Source: Psococerastis gibbosa
Lineage: Eukaryota > Arthropoda > Insecta > Psocodea > Psocidae
Direction of reading: 5' to 3'
Length of the DNA stretch: 64,000 bases
Assembly: GCA_963971405.1 (NCBI GenBank)
Contig: OZ020486.1
Coordinates: forward strand, 3,534,001-3,598,000
Position 1 is the stretch's first letter; the number at the start of each line of letters is the position of its first letter. A program made the translations under genes and the position numbers. Below, one piece after another: positions 43,080 to 52,044 of this stretch. Below the pieces are notes generated by a model that was not told where the DNA came from, ran no database searches, and saw only the letters and a program-made list of their open reading frames with translations.

Positions 43080-46000
43080 CTGAAATAAATACATAGTAAT
43101 ATACTCTGGCTTCTCTGCTAAAATGTAGCTATGCAACCGTGCAAGAACCGCGTATAGTTTTAAAATATTTAACTTTTTTTAAAACAAATTGTTATTTTCT
43201 TACACTGTTTGAAACCATTCTAAATTAAAATTCTTAATTAAAATAACACCATAGTATTTCAGATGGGATAGTTTGAAATGTATCTTAATGGAAGCAAATA
43301 ATGAAATGTAAGGTAGTAGGCTACCAGCTACAAGAACGAAAAATGTGGCAAGTATAAGGTTAAATGCAGATATTTTACATTTTGTAAACAAATCAGTATT
43401 TTTTACGGAATTTATAAGATAAATTGCTCGTAATGAAGCAGCATAGATGAAAATGGTCCGATGAAATATTCATAAAAAATTACAAGCTTTTCGCAGAGTA
43501 GTTACAATATAATAATTATTACTAAGTAAAAAGCGCGATAAAGGGGTTTAATAATTATGGTGTACTAGTACACTAAGCTTAGTAGGTTTTATAAATTAAG
43601 TAAATTAAAAAAATCAGTGAAGTCAGTGGTATTCATGCCATTTTCAAGCTAGCTAGGGCTAGCTTCTGGGCGTCGTCATCAATCTCTATCGTCTAATAAA
43701 TAAATAAGTAACACAATCACCGTATTATCGGGTTCGTCAAAAATTCCCTAACCTAGTAGAGAGCGTGTTCCAACAGTAGCCGACGGACGGCCCCGGAAAA
43801 AACCTTTACCTCATCCAGTGTCCTAATCTCCCGGGGTAGCTTGTCAAACAACCGGATCCCCATCTTCCTAGGAGACCTAAGGGTGGCCGTCAGACGACTG
43901 CTCTCCCGTAGGAAGCAAGCAGTCCCTATTTCTGGTCTCGTCAGTGTGGGTATCACCTGATCCGGGGGGCGGGTTTTTCCGCAGGTGTACTAATGTCTCC
44001 AATATTTATAGAGCGGGTGGAGTGAGTATACCAAATTCCCTAAATAAGGGCCGGCAAGAAACACTTTGGTCTTTGACACCCGCAACATTAGTTCGGGTTG
44101 TTTCGAAGGGTTTCTTATTCTCAAAACCTTAAAAATTGAAAATCGTGCCTTGAATGTCATTGAAAGAATTGCAAAAAAGGCACAAGAATTGGTATTTGAA
44201 ATATATCATTAAGGGTAGGTACCTTAAGCTTCAGGCATACAAGTGATACATGTCAAATTAAGGGTGTTAAAAAGAGCTTTCTTTCATTTGATGCCGAACA
44301 CGAACCATGCTTAAATTTCAAAATTCCGAGATTCTTTAGGCGGCTATTCCACCGGCGATTTTACTTCATATTTGATTTTGTCATTGACGTTTGTTTCGTT
44401 TTAAGGAGACTATCATTCAGATACTTAACTTCTCTATTATAACTTAATTTATAATACAATAGATAAGTTAAGTATCTACATAATAGTCTCCTTAAAACAA
44501 AACAAACGTTAATGACAAAATATAATATGAAGTAAAATCGCCGGTGGAATAGCCGCCTAACTACCGAGAAACATTAAAAATAAATAAAAGTTTTAAAACT
44601 ATTAAGTATTTGAATTTCCCTCCATTACTCATTTGGCGACACCCCAAAATGACATACTTATGTTTAGCTTACACCCGAGAAGAAATTTTGCAGTTATCAA
44701 GCATCGTCTGCTTTTTGTTTGTATACTAACCCCAACATTGATTTATCGATTTGACCTGAAACATTATTAAATTAAACTTCTCTCATAGTGCCAATTGGTT
44801 GTTAATCGTGAAAAGGGCAAGGAAAGAATTAATTTTGACTTCTTTTCAATATTCTTTGTGAGTATTGCCTTTCTAACAATGTCCTCATTTGAACAAACCA
44901 CACAACTGTGCTAAGTCACTGCGGCGTTTCTGGTGAAATTTATTAAGCGAAACTCTGAATAAATTTTTAAAATGGATACGGTAGAAAAGAACGAAACACC
45001 GAGAGACGTCTTCCTCTTCGTGCCAAACCTAATCGGCTTCACACGAGTCATTCTTGCAATAATTTCCTTCTACTACATGAGCACCAACTATGCAGTGGCA
45101 CTCATCTGTTACGTGACTTCCGCGCTTTTAGACGCAATCGACGGCCACGCAGCAAGATATTTAAACCAATGCACCAAATTTGGCGCTATTTTGGACCAGC
45201 TGACCGACCGATGCGGAACCATGGGGTTGCTTGTCACCCTAACCCAGTTCTACCCGTCGTACACCTTCTGGTTTCAACTGTCCATGGTCATAGACATATC
45301 CTGCCACTGGATTCACGTTCACGCCTCCCTTCTACAGGGGCGAACTTCCCATAAATTTATCAGTATGGTGGAAAATCCCATAATGCATCTATACTACACA
45401 AATCGAACAGTTTTGTTCGTTATGTGCGCCGGGTACGAAGCGTTCTTCAGTTCTCTGTACTTACTATACTTCACCACTGGACCATTTGGAATTTTCCGAG
45501 TAATTCCGGTCTTGTCTGCTCCGATAATGCTCGTTAAGACGGGGATAAGTTTATTACATGGTTGGATTGCGGCTAATAATATAGCGTTGATTGATGTAAA
45601 AGAGCGCTCTGAATCTCGTAAATAATTGTAGAATTAACCTCGAAGTTGAATTATTGGATGTTTTTCGGTGTTGAATTCATCGTGCCATCTTTAACCTGCT
45701 GAGCGACCGATGCGGCGCTATGGGGTTGCTTGTCACTCTAACCCAGTTCTACCCTTCTTACGCCTGGTTTCAACTGTCCATGGCCATAGATATATCCTAC
45801 CACTAGATTCACGTCCACACTTTCCTTCTACAGGGAAGAACTTTCCATAATTCATCTGTACTACTCAAATCTGTTTTGTTCGCATCGCGTGCTGAGTACG
45901 AGGGTCAAGGGGTTCTTGAGTTCGTTATACTTATTTCATTTCACTTTGGGACCATTTGGCATTTTCCGAGTAATTCAGTTTTGTCTGCTCCCCATGGGGG

Positions 46001-49000
46001 TTATTGTATTGCATGGGTGTATTGCGGCTAATAATATAGCGCCGATGTTAAAGAGCGCGCTGAAGCACGTAAATAAATGTAGAATTTATTACTTCTTCTC
46101 TATTGGACCCTTAGGTATTTTTAAGGTTATTTCGGTTTTGTCTGCCCCCTATAATGCTCGTCAAGACGAGGATTACTTTATTACATGGATGCATTTCAGC
46201 CTATAATATAGCATTTATTGATGTTAAAGAGCGAGCTGACTCTCGTAAATAACTGTATAATTACTAATTAATACTTCACTTTTGAATTATTGAATGTTTT
46301 GTGATGTTATCAGCTTCGACGGGGATATGTTTATGGATTATGGATGAATTACTGTTATTGTAGCTTTGATTGTTGTGAAAGAGCTAGCTGAACCTCGTAA
46401 ATAATGTAGGCTAGGATTACATCAACTCGCTACCTACCAGACCATTGCAAATTTCCGGATTTATTTCTGTATTGGCTGCTCCGGTAGTGCTGAACATGAA
46501 GTTGGAGTCGCCTAACAATTATTGATTGATGTTAAATCTCAAATAAATTCCTTTATTATAATAATTACTGGAAGGTTTCACTTTAGAACCCCTGAAGTAC
46601 AATGCAGAAGTGCAGAACCTGCAAGAGGATAAATGTGGCAACCTGCCAATTTCTACGTTATATTAGGATTTGGGCTCGCAGCTTCAGGCTTATCTCATTA
46701 TTCTCAGTAAATCGTGCATCTTTTTATTTCATCTGCCAGTATATATTGCAGTATTATATGATACATATAACACTGACATATTTTAACTAACTTTGGATGA
46801 AGAGGTAACCTCTTCGTAACCGAAATTAGGTTACATAGAAGACACTGGACTTGGCGGGATTCAAACCCAAGAAATATTATTAATATCTTGAAATATTCAT
46901 TGGATTTGCGGACTAAAAACGCCTTTCCCAAAAAAAGTTATGTCAACAATAGTAGCATCTTATTAGCTTACCTGTCATCTACATGAGCGTCCTCTTTAGA
47001 GTAATAGCCTCATACGTATCAATAACAGTAGCCTTGATATATTCATTGCTTTTGTCGACTACAAACGTCTTTCCCCGCGATTATGTATCCAAACATCTAA
47101 TTTATAGTTATCGGATTAATAGTAGCATCTTATAAGCTTACCTATCACCTATCATGAGAGTCCTCTTGGGATCAGTAGCCCCATACTTATCAATGACTGC
47201 AGTCTTGATGTAATCATTGGGTTTGCCAACTATAAACGCCTTTCTCTCCGACAACGTCTCCAAACATCTAATTATGCTTCCAGTTCCTGTAACCAATTTT
47301 AAGGTCAATAAAGTAGAAATATTCGCGGCCAAAACTATCCTACGTACGTAGAAACAAGGAAAGAAAATTATCTTCTTTGTTTTTGTTTTTTTTTAAATAG
47401 GGCGAATTTTTCAGTCTACTCTGGCCATCTACCAATGTATGGTGGTACGACCGACTCGTTTGAATAGTTGGTTAAGTCGAGCTACCACCTGTTATAACGC
47501 CACTGGTAGGCATGCCCGAGCTTGCCCATTTGGCCATTGGCACTTGTAGTCGAGGAGTGAACCAGTTTGCCAACGACTATAAATTCATTCGGGACAATAC
47601 CAATAATGTCCAAAAACGATGAGGTCATTGGTAGGACAAGGTTCGATGGGCCTACGCCCATAGGCGCCCATTCCACATACGTCAATCGTCGATGAAAAAT
47701 TGAAAAATGACGTTTTAGCAGACATTAAAGACATACTAAAAATTCTGCTACCACGTCAATTTACGTCATTTTTCAATTTTTCATTGACGACTGACGTATG
47801 TGGAATGGGCGCCATAGGAAGCCCATCAATAATCTCTCTTCCTCTCTCTCTTTCTCTCACGCACATAAGTCCCGTACCTGGAATGACTAGGTCCTCACGT
47901 ATGGGCACCCTCTCGTCCGTATTGGTCCCGATAAACAAACAGTCGGGGTTATTAAGGTAACTGGCCGCTTTCAGCATTTTTGGGTATGAGAAGTGTTCGT
48001 CGAAGCCGGCGACCACGGCCCCTATGTCCGGATCTACTCGAAACCTGTGCTCCAGGTAATGCTGAAGCGTCGTTTCTATTGTATCAGGCTGAAACACAAG
48101 GAAAAAGTTCAGCACCAGATTGGGCAGATGATCAACATGTTAGGTTATGTGAAGTGCTTGTCGATGCCTGACCACGGCTCCTATGTCCAGATATACTCAG
48201 AACCCCTGCTTCAGGTAATACTGAACAGTGGACTCTATTGTCTCAGGCTACAACGCGAAAAAACTTACTTAAAGAATTAACTCCATCGAGGTTTTTCGTA
48301 CGCATCGTAGATCTGGACATCTGAGTCGTGGTCGAAAGGAATTAGAAAATGCAGACTGCAACTGCCGCAGATAACATCAGTTATCTGCATGGTGGTAGCG
48401 TGCCTGTACTTGTGCGGGTCTCAACACACCCTGCGTTGGGAGACGTGTCGTGATTCAACACAAGTACTGTAGAAGTCACTTAGTGAGGCCACTGAAGAGG
48501 TTATTTGGGTACAATAATTGAATTATTTGTACGCAATTAATTAAAAAAAAGCTACATAGTTACATATAGGAGAGATGGGACATTCAATTCAAAAATTTAT
48601 TTTTGGCAGGATGTGAATGTTTCATCTCTCCTATATAGAACTGAAGGTTGTAGGAGTTACAATGTTCCGCCGTCAATGCCTATCCTGAAGATGCCTACCG
48701 TAATTGTAGACGAAACGTCAGGATCCTTTTTAATAACAGCCTGTTGTTTCCAACGTCTGCTTTCAGCATTTCTGCTTTAAGCAACCCTGTCAGCCTGGCG
48801 GGGGGAGCGAGTCTGTTTGTTAACTTGAGGCACCCTAAGGGCAGGCTTCTTCACCTCGGGGAAAGGGGAGTTGACTGACAGGGTGGACCTCCTGATTATA
48901 GTGGATTCCGAACCACTTGGGGAACATGGTAAAGTCACACGATTAAATCGAAGGTGACCAGGACTCGACAAGCACGTAGACTGACTGGTATATAGTCTCA

Positions 49001-52000
49001 GCACCTTATCATGTCCCCCCATGTTCCCCTGCCAACGCTATGCACACTACCAAGTTAGCGGCAGTTTGAAACATGCTCTGCTCTCATGGATTCAACATGG
49101 TAAGGCCGTTGGCGAGCACAGCCTAATAGCCTAAATCTCCGTGAAAGGCTTTCTGTTCCAGGCTATGAAGCCTTCTCTTCTTCTTATGCCATAATCTCAA
49201 CGATTGATTGGCAGCAACTCTCTGCATATCATCCTCCAGCCCCCTCGGTCCTGCTCCTTTCTCTTCAGCCTTACACACACTTAACTATTGTATAATATGA
49301 TGCTTTACGGAAGCATAGTCAGAGAATCTAACCAGGTTGCGGCTCGAACTAGCAGCTAGAGCGAGTCAACAATGGACGCAAGTTAAAGAAAATTTCACTC
49401 TGAATTGGGATTTTGCTTTTCAATTATTATCGCATTGAAAAGCCACGTCCAAATTCAGAGTGAACCTTTCATTAAGTTGCGTCGACTGAAAACGAGGGTT
49501 TAGTACTGGGCTACTAGAGGATCCTCTTTGTTGACAACTACTCTATATAGGATGTTTTGGTCAGCGACATGCCTGCCATCAGTCTTTGCCCTGCCGGTGA
49601 ATGTAAGAAAGTCATTGGGGTTGGATAGACCCAGATCCGGTGAAATTCTCGTCGTCTTGTCGCGTCTCGAACTTCGAATTTCCGGTTCCCAGCCCAGCCT
49701 TCCACTAACTGGACTACACCCTCCTTAACACTATACACATATGCATAACTTACGCCAATATCAGTATGAGCAATTCCAAATCGATCCAACTCCTTTACCA
49801 CTCCCTGACTTCCAATTACGTAGACTTTTTTCTTAAAACCTGAGTTATGTAAATATTCCGCAGCCAGATAAGCAGTGCTTACAATGTCGGTCTGCAAAAA
49901 AGGTTTTTTTTTTAATGAAGGGAAAACTCATATCGAACATAAATAAATGCATGGTGAATTTTTGTTCTGTAACTAAACCAACCAGGCGGAACTAGGGTTA
50001 TAAAGTCCTTTCATACACTCAACTAGGAAAGCTTGATTTACATGCCCTCAGAAGCATGGTTAGAAAATACGGGATGGTGGGACAAGAACCAACCACATTT
50101 CGGGTGAAAGTCAGAGTCCGTAAGACTACTCTACATGTCCTGAAAATCTCGGTCTGAGGGGAGTTCATTATTGCGGGAGTTTTTGATGAGTTACTCCGCC
50201 ATGGTAGGAATATCCAAACAATGGCGAAGCCAATACAATATGGACTTAGATCGGGACACCTGAACTAAGGAAAGTGTTAACCTAGGAAGAATCAATAGAC
50301 TAAGAACGGGAGTCATAGGATGCCACGCGAAGCTGTATGGGGGGGAGGCTAGCCTGGCAGAGGCCAAGGCGCGAAAATCCCTAATATGTACCTCTTCGTG
50401 GGGAAGATGGAAACGCGTAGTGTTTGAGCCGGGATAAGCGAAAAACACAGTCTCTTCGGTGCAGGGCAGTCTTTTGTCCTCGGGTTGGGAAACTGACCCC
50501 ACAGGCGGAGGAATGAAATGAAGAGTTAACGGCATAAGGATGCGGAAGGCAATGGGAAACCGCTGTATTACAATTCCCTAGTATTATCATCATGACTAAA
50601 ATTGCCATGATGATCGCCAATCTTAAATAGAAGAGGCATGTTAAAAAGACGTTTTTGGCGAGTCTAAACCAGAATTGAGTGGATTTGAATGAACGAATGG
50701 TTTGTTTCACATTAAAAAAAACAATAACAATATAAAAAAGAACAGTGTTACCCAAGGGGCCCGTTTAAAGTGGGACATTTTAATTTGGACTAGATTAACT
50801 GATGTAAGCTTAAAGCAACATAACTTTATTTACTAAACTTTATTTACTAAAAACTGTCATCTCACCGGCTCGGCAACAAACTTGAGCTTATGGCACTTGG
50901 TCAAGAATTCCTCTCTTGTCTTGGTACTATTGTTGGTGACGTAGAATACTTTCTTGCCCATTTCCCGAAACTTATTGAGTACATTCTCGGAGTCTTTGAT
51001 GACTTCATTGTCCAGCCATAAAACTCCTGAAAATTTAATGCTTATATATATAAATTAATTGTTAGTAGACTACATACATAATGCATACGTTAGTCTTGAG
51101 GACTCGTACCCGAATTTGGTGAAGTCATCCTTATGCCTGTTGCAGACTTATTCAAGTTCGTGACGGTGCCATGTTTAGTCTAAACCAAGGGGTTGATTCG
51201 ACCGTCATATTTAACATAATTACCGCCAAAGTTTCATCTTTACCTAGGTTACAGGTCTACAAATTGCACTTGGGACTGTCTTGTCGGATGCAATTAGGGG
51301 TAAATTACGACCTTGACCTTTAAATTTTTATTAGTGTAAAATGTAAATCCGCTCCGTTTATAGGCGCATTTACATGTAAGCTCGCCACTTCTATGACCAG
51401 CCATTAAAACATACGTATCAGGCGAAGTGGCCTCCAAGAGCGACGCCAGGGAGGGGCAGGCGGACCACCACTGCCCTAGAGCCTGACACTACTCTATTAT
51501 TACATGCTAAGCTATAGTCATTCTTTTACGAAATGACTTTTTAAGGGGGGTGTGGGGACCTACCTCCTGCCCCCCCGCTAGCTTAAATCCTGGCGTCACC
51601 CTTGGTGGCCTCAGGATTCATAAAATATTTTTAAACTATAGGTCCTACTGCTAACAGTGTCTTTTTGGGAAATATAGAGGGGGTAAGAAGAGAGTATAAG
51701 CGTAGGTCAGCGTCAAATGTGGTGACTACCCATTGCAGCATGCAATTTTAATTGTTCGTAGCCTAGATTCTTCTGTACATATAGCATTTCTGATATTACA
51801 GAATATAACAAAATACCACTTATAACTCACCTTCCCGAGATACAATAGGCAAAATCTAAAGTTCAAGGCTTTAAAAATAATGCCGGTAAGTAATGCCTAG
51901 ATACATACCATCGCAATCGCTCAAAACTGTATCAAATGAATTGACAAAAGCAGAAAACTCCTCCTTGGAAAGCTGAGTAATATTTTTAGGCATGACAGAC

Positions 52001-52044
52001 ATGATTCTTCGTGCAAGTATGGAAGCACTTCGTAAAAATATCAT
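42899..52044 (-). CDS. HAD phosphatase, phosphoglycolate / 4-nitrophenyl phosphatase family (six exons)
   Basis: Six coding exons (51909-51993, 50866-51026, 49754-49891, 47878-48088, 47142-47286, 42899-43079) with GT/AG borders and matching phases give about 306 residues, the usual length of the family. HAD motif I is [10 protein letters not shown] (Asp26 nucleophile, Asp28), motif II VTNNST (about residues 58-63), motif III Lys in VGKPN (about 220), and motif [15 protein letters not shown] (Asp246, Asp251). The [10 protein letters not shown] region belongs to the C2 cap. The enzymes hydrolyse small phosphate esters (2-phosphoglycolate, glycerol 3-phosphate or 4-nitrophenyl phosphate) in the cytosol; the substrate cannot be told from sequence. 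I take Met at 51993 as start. In-frame Mets at 52002 and 52044 would add an Arg-rich leader ([15 protein letters not shown]), possibly mitochondrial. Intron 5 contains the PI synthase gene on the other strand, and introns 3-5 contain decayed exon copies. Confidence 0.9.
43080..44335 (-). other. Intron 5 of the HAD phosphatase, 3' part
   Basis: AT-rich intron sequence between exon 6 and MITE M6. Frames at 43200-43391 and 43753-43956 (minus) are open but show no motif I recognise. The second is less AT-rich ([30 protein letters not shown]) and resembles the tail of a retroelement ORF, which I cannot confirm. Confidence 0.45.
43753..43956 (-). pseudogene. Possible retroelement ORF tail
   Basis: About 67 codons including [19 protein letters not shown]. 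'ra.r...sf.v.gprlfN.LP..ir' wording is common just before the end of CR1/Jockey-type RT ORFs ('lfnklP.eiR'). No start, no flanking RT domain. Low confidence. Confidence 0.35.
44339..44557. mobile_element. Tourist-like MITE (M6)
   Basis: 219 bp with ends GGCGGCTATTCCACCGGCGA and the inverse. Arms share 'ttaaggagactat.attca' and 'agatacttaact' or their inverses. Flanks are TTA and TAA, so the 3-bp duplication is not exact. The stem beyond the tip shares nothing with M1-M5. Confidence 0.75.
44972..45625 (+). CDS. Pis: Phosphatidylinositol synthase (CDP-diacylglycerol-inositol 3-phosphatidyltransferase)
   Basis: 217 residues, close to the usual 210-220. The enzyme joins CDP-diacylglycerol and myo-inositol to form phosphatidylinositol and CMP in the ER membrane. 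The complete CDP-alcohol phosphotransferase signature is present: D54-x2-D57-G58-x2-A61-R62-x8-G71-x3-D75-x3-D79 ([20 protein letters not shown], then LDQLTDR). Hydrophobic segments fit about six membrane helices: residues 13-34, 40-56 and several after 82. The start has A at -3 (aaaATGG). No intron and no frameshift. It lies inside intron 5 of the HAD phosphatase on the opposite strand. Lack of introns could mean a retrogene or intron loss; no poly(A) tract or flanking duplication is visible now. At least four decayed partial copies of its 3' end follow at once. The open, motif-complete frame argues it is functional. Confidence 0.92.
   Translation: MDTVEKNETPRDVFLFVPNLIGFTRVILAIISFYYMSTNYAVALICYVTSALLDAIDGHAARYLNQCTKFGAILDQLTDRCGTMGLLVTLTQFYPSYTFWFQLSMVIDISCHWIHVHASLLQGRTSHKFISMVENPIMHLYYTNRTVLFVMCAGYEAFFSSLYLLYFTTGPFGIFRVIPVLSAPIMLVKTGISLLHGWIAANNIALIDVKERSESRK
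45690..46078 (+). pseudogene. Decayed tandem copy A of PI synthase 3' part
   Basis: Matches the parent from about 45195 ('ctgagcgaccgatgcggcgc', 'tacccttcttacgcctggtt', 'tcaactgtccatggccatag') to its 3' end ('gcggctaataatatagcgcc', 'gcacgtaaataaatgtagaa'). Has internal deletions, a stop in place of the Trp codon before the conserved IHVHA region ('ccactagattcacg'), and frameshifts. The 105-aa frame at 45889-46206 is a chance run through copies A and B. Confidence 0.85.
46092..46290 (+). pseudogene. Decayed tandem copy B of PI synthase 3' part
   Basis: 'ctattggacccttaggtatt', 'ttatttcggttttgtctgcc', 'taatgctcgtcaagacgagg' and 'gatgttaaagagcgagctga' match the last 50 codons of the parent. 3' flanking bases 'gaattattgaatgtttt' are duplicated too, so the unit included downstream DNA. 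Confidence 0.8.
46306..46412 (+). pseudogene. Decayed tandem copy C of PI synthase 3' end
   Basis: 'cagcttcgacggggatatgt', 'tagctttgattgttgtgaaa' and 'gagctagctgaacctcgtaa' match the last 35 codons. Shorter and more diverged than copies A and B. Confidence 0.65.
46436..46555 (+). pseudogene. Decayed tandem copy D of PI synthase 3' end
   Basis: 'ccagaccattgcaaatttcc', 'ttatttctgtattggctgct' and 'ccggtagtgctgaacatgaa' match the [20 protein letters not shown] coding region in weakened form, then 'attgatgttaaatctcaaat'. Confidence 0.55.
46800..46872 (-). mobile_element. SINE-B copy, partial
   Basis: 'cttcgtaaccgaaattaggt', 'acactggacttggcgggatt' and a B-box-like 'gggtttgaatcccgcc' on the minus strand. 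It separates two exon-5 relics of the phosphatase. Confidence 0.65.
46872..46930 (-). pseudogene. HAD phosphatase exon 5 relic, fragment
   Basis: The minus strand reads [16 protein letters not shown], against [18 protein letters not shown] in the live exon 5. The catalytic Lys region is altered. About 20 codons remain, cut on one side by SINE-B. Confidence 0.7.
46968..47098 (-). pseudogene. HAD phosphatase exon 5 relic, longer copy
   Basis: 'gtcatctacatgagcgtcct', 'atgtatcaataacagtag-like' and 'ctttgtcgac-like' sequences align with exon 5 over about 120 bp, including a donor-like 'ctgtcatc/ttacctg' end. Stops and changed residues (GDR lost) show it is dead. It lies about 50 bp from the live exon, so exon 5 was duplicated in tandem. 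Confidence 0.75.
47142..47286 (-). CDS. HAD phosphatase exon 5
   Basis: 145 bp from acceptor 'aaattggttacag' to donor 'gtaagctt'. Encodes [40 protein letters not shown] and RTLMIGDR. Contains the motif III Lys (GKP) and the first motif IV Asp (GDR). Confidence 0.9.
47540..47658 (-). repeat. Dispersed repeat DR1, minus-strand copy
   Basis: 'tggccattggcacttgtagt', 'agtttgccaacgactataaa', 'caataatgtccaaaaacgat' and 'gtcattggtaggacaagg' match DR1 in reverse. It lies in intron 4 of the phosphatase, next to MITE M7. Confidence 0.55.
47663..47813. mobile_element. Tourist-like MITE (M7)
   Basis: 151 bp, GGCGCCCATTCCACATACGT to its inverse, with an exact ATA duplication (47660-47662, 47814-47816). 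Interior nearly identical to M4. It lies 65 bp from the 3' border of phosphatase exon 4, within intron 4. Confidence 0.85.
47878..48088 (-). CDS. HAD phosphatase exon 4
   Basis: 211 bp between acceptor 'ccttgtgtttcag' and donor 'gtacgggac'. Encodes [60 protein letters not shown] and [11 protein letters not shown], most of the substrate-specifying C2 cap. The only weak point is the non-consensus donor (CCAG/gtac). Confidence 0.9.
48134..48250 (-). pseudogene. HAD phosphatase exon 4 relic, partial tandem copy
   Basis: Same order as the first part of exon 4, which lies just beside it: 'gaccacggctcctatgtcca', 'gatatactcagaacccctgc', 'ttcaggtaatactgaacag' against 'ccacggcccctatgtccgga' and so on. 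Bases around the former acceptor are also copied ('tgtctcaggctacaac'). Coding is broken. Confidence 0.8.
48390..48550 (+). repeat. Dispersed repeat DR4
   Basis: 'gtggtagcgtgcctgtactt', 'gtgcgggtctcaacacaccc', 'gagacgtgtcgtgattcaac', 'gaggccactgaagaggttat', then an A-rich tail. Lies in intron 3 of the phosphatase. Confidence 0.65.
48562..48645. mobile_element. Very small inverted-repeat element
   Basis: 'atataggagagatgggacat' and the inverse-like 'tgtttcatctctcctatata' enclose about 40 bp. Similar ends occur at 30290 and 30425 ('tcctatatagaactctag'), so this is probably a MITE. Confidence 0.5.
48664..48735 (+). repeat. Hammerhead-like hairpin (copy 2)
   Basis: 'tatcctgaagatgcctaccg' to 'tgtagacgaaacgtcaggat'. 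Outer stem ATCCTGA pairs with TCAGGAT; inner stem CTAC pairs with GTAG; between them lie CTGAAGA and GAAAC-GTC, in the order of a hammerhead core. The stem III loop is absent. Confidence 0.45.
48751..49115 (+). repeat. Dispersed repeat DR3, full length
   Basis: The best uninterrupted copy: 'tttctgctttaagcaaccct', 'gttaacttgaggcaccctaa', 'aaaggggagttgactgacag', 'gtggattccgaaccacttgg', 'ttcaacatggtaaggccgtt'. Lies in intron 3 of the phosphatase. Confidence 0.8.
49379..49487. mobile_element. Small foldback element
   Basis: About 44-bp inverted arms: 'aagttaaagaaaatttcact' and 'gaattgggattttgcttttc' against 'attgaaaagccacgtccaaa' and 'ttcagagtgaacctttcatt'. A half copy lies at 21590. Confidence 0.65.
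49754..49891 (-). CDS. HAD phosphatase exon 3
   Basis: 138 bp, phase 0 at both ends, acceptor 'cctttttttgcag' and donor 'gtaagtta'. Encodes [40 protein letters not shown] and AHTDIG, linking the core to the cap. Confidence 0.9.
49935..50142 (-). mobile_element. SINE-A copy
   Basis: Minus strand: tRNA-like head, 'ggttggttcttgtccc' in place of a clean B box, core 'catgcttctgagggcatgta', TTTATTTAT tail. In intron 2 of the phosphatase. Confidence 0.75.
50380..50650 (-). repeat. Dispersed repeat DR5
   Basis: Minus-strand copy with 'gcctcttctatttaagattg', 'gttaactcttcatttcattc' and 'gcttatcccggctcaaacac'. Two long minus-strand frames (114 and 124 aa) run through it and are repeat artefacts. Confidence 0.65.
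50866..51026 (-). CDS. HAD phosphatase exon 2
   Basis: 161 bp between acceptor 'taaattttcag' and donor 'gtgagatg'. With the G from exon 1 it encodes [40 protein letters not shown] and [14 protein letters not shown]. Contains HAD motif II (VTNNST). No ORF longer than 60 codons covers it, so it is easily missed. Confidence 0.9.
51435..51604. mobile_element. hAT-like MITE, 170 bp
   Basis: Perfect 8-bp duplication gtggcctc (51427-51434 and 51605-51612). TIRs CAAGAGCGACGCCAGG and CAAGGGTGACGCCAGG match at 14 of 16. In intron 1 of the phosphatase. Confidence 0.85.
51909..51993 (-). CDS. HAD phosphatase exon 1 (coding part from Met 51993)
   Basis: Encodes [20 protein letters not shown] then DTVLSDCD, plus the first base of Gly; donor 'gtatgtat'. 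Holds HAD motif I (DCDG, completed by exon 2). The open frame extends to 52188; Met at 52002 or 52044 could also be used. Confidence 0.88.

Noticed and set aside
45889-46206. 105-aa plus-strand frame downstream of PI synthase
   Set aside because: A chance frame through two broken tandem copies; it lacks the CDP-alcohol signature.
50191-50755. Two minus-strand frames of 114 and 124 aa in the phosphatase intron
   Set aside because: They lie in repeat DR5 and have no splice or motif support.
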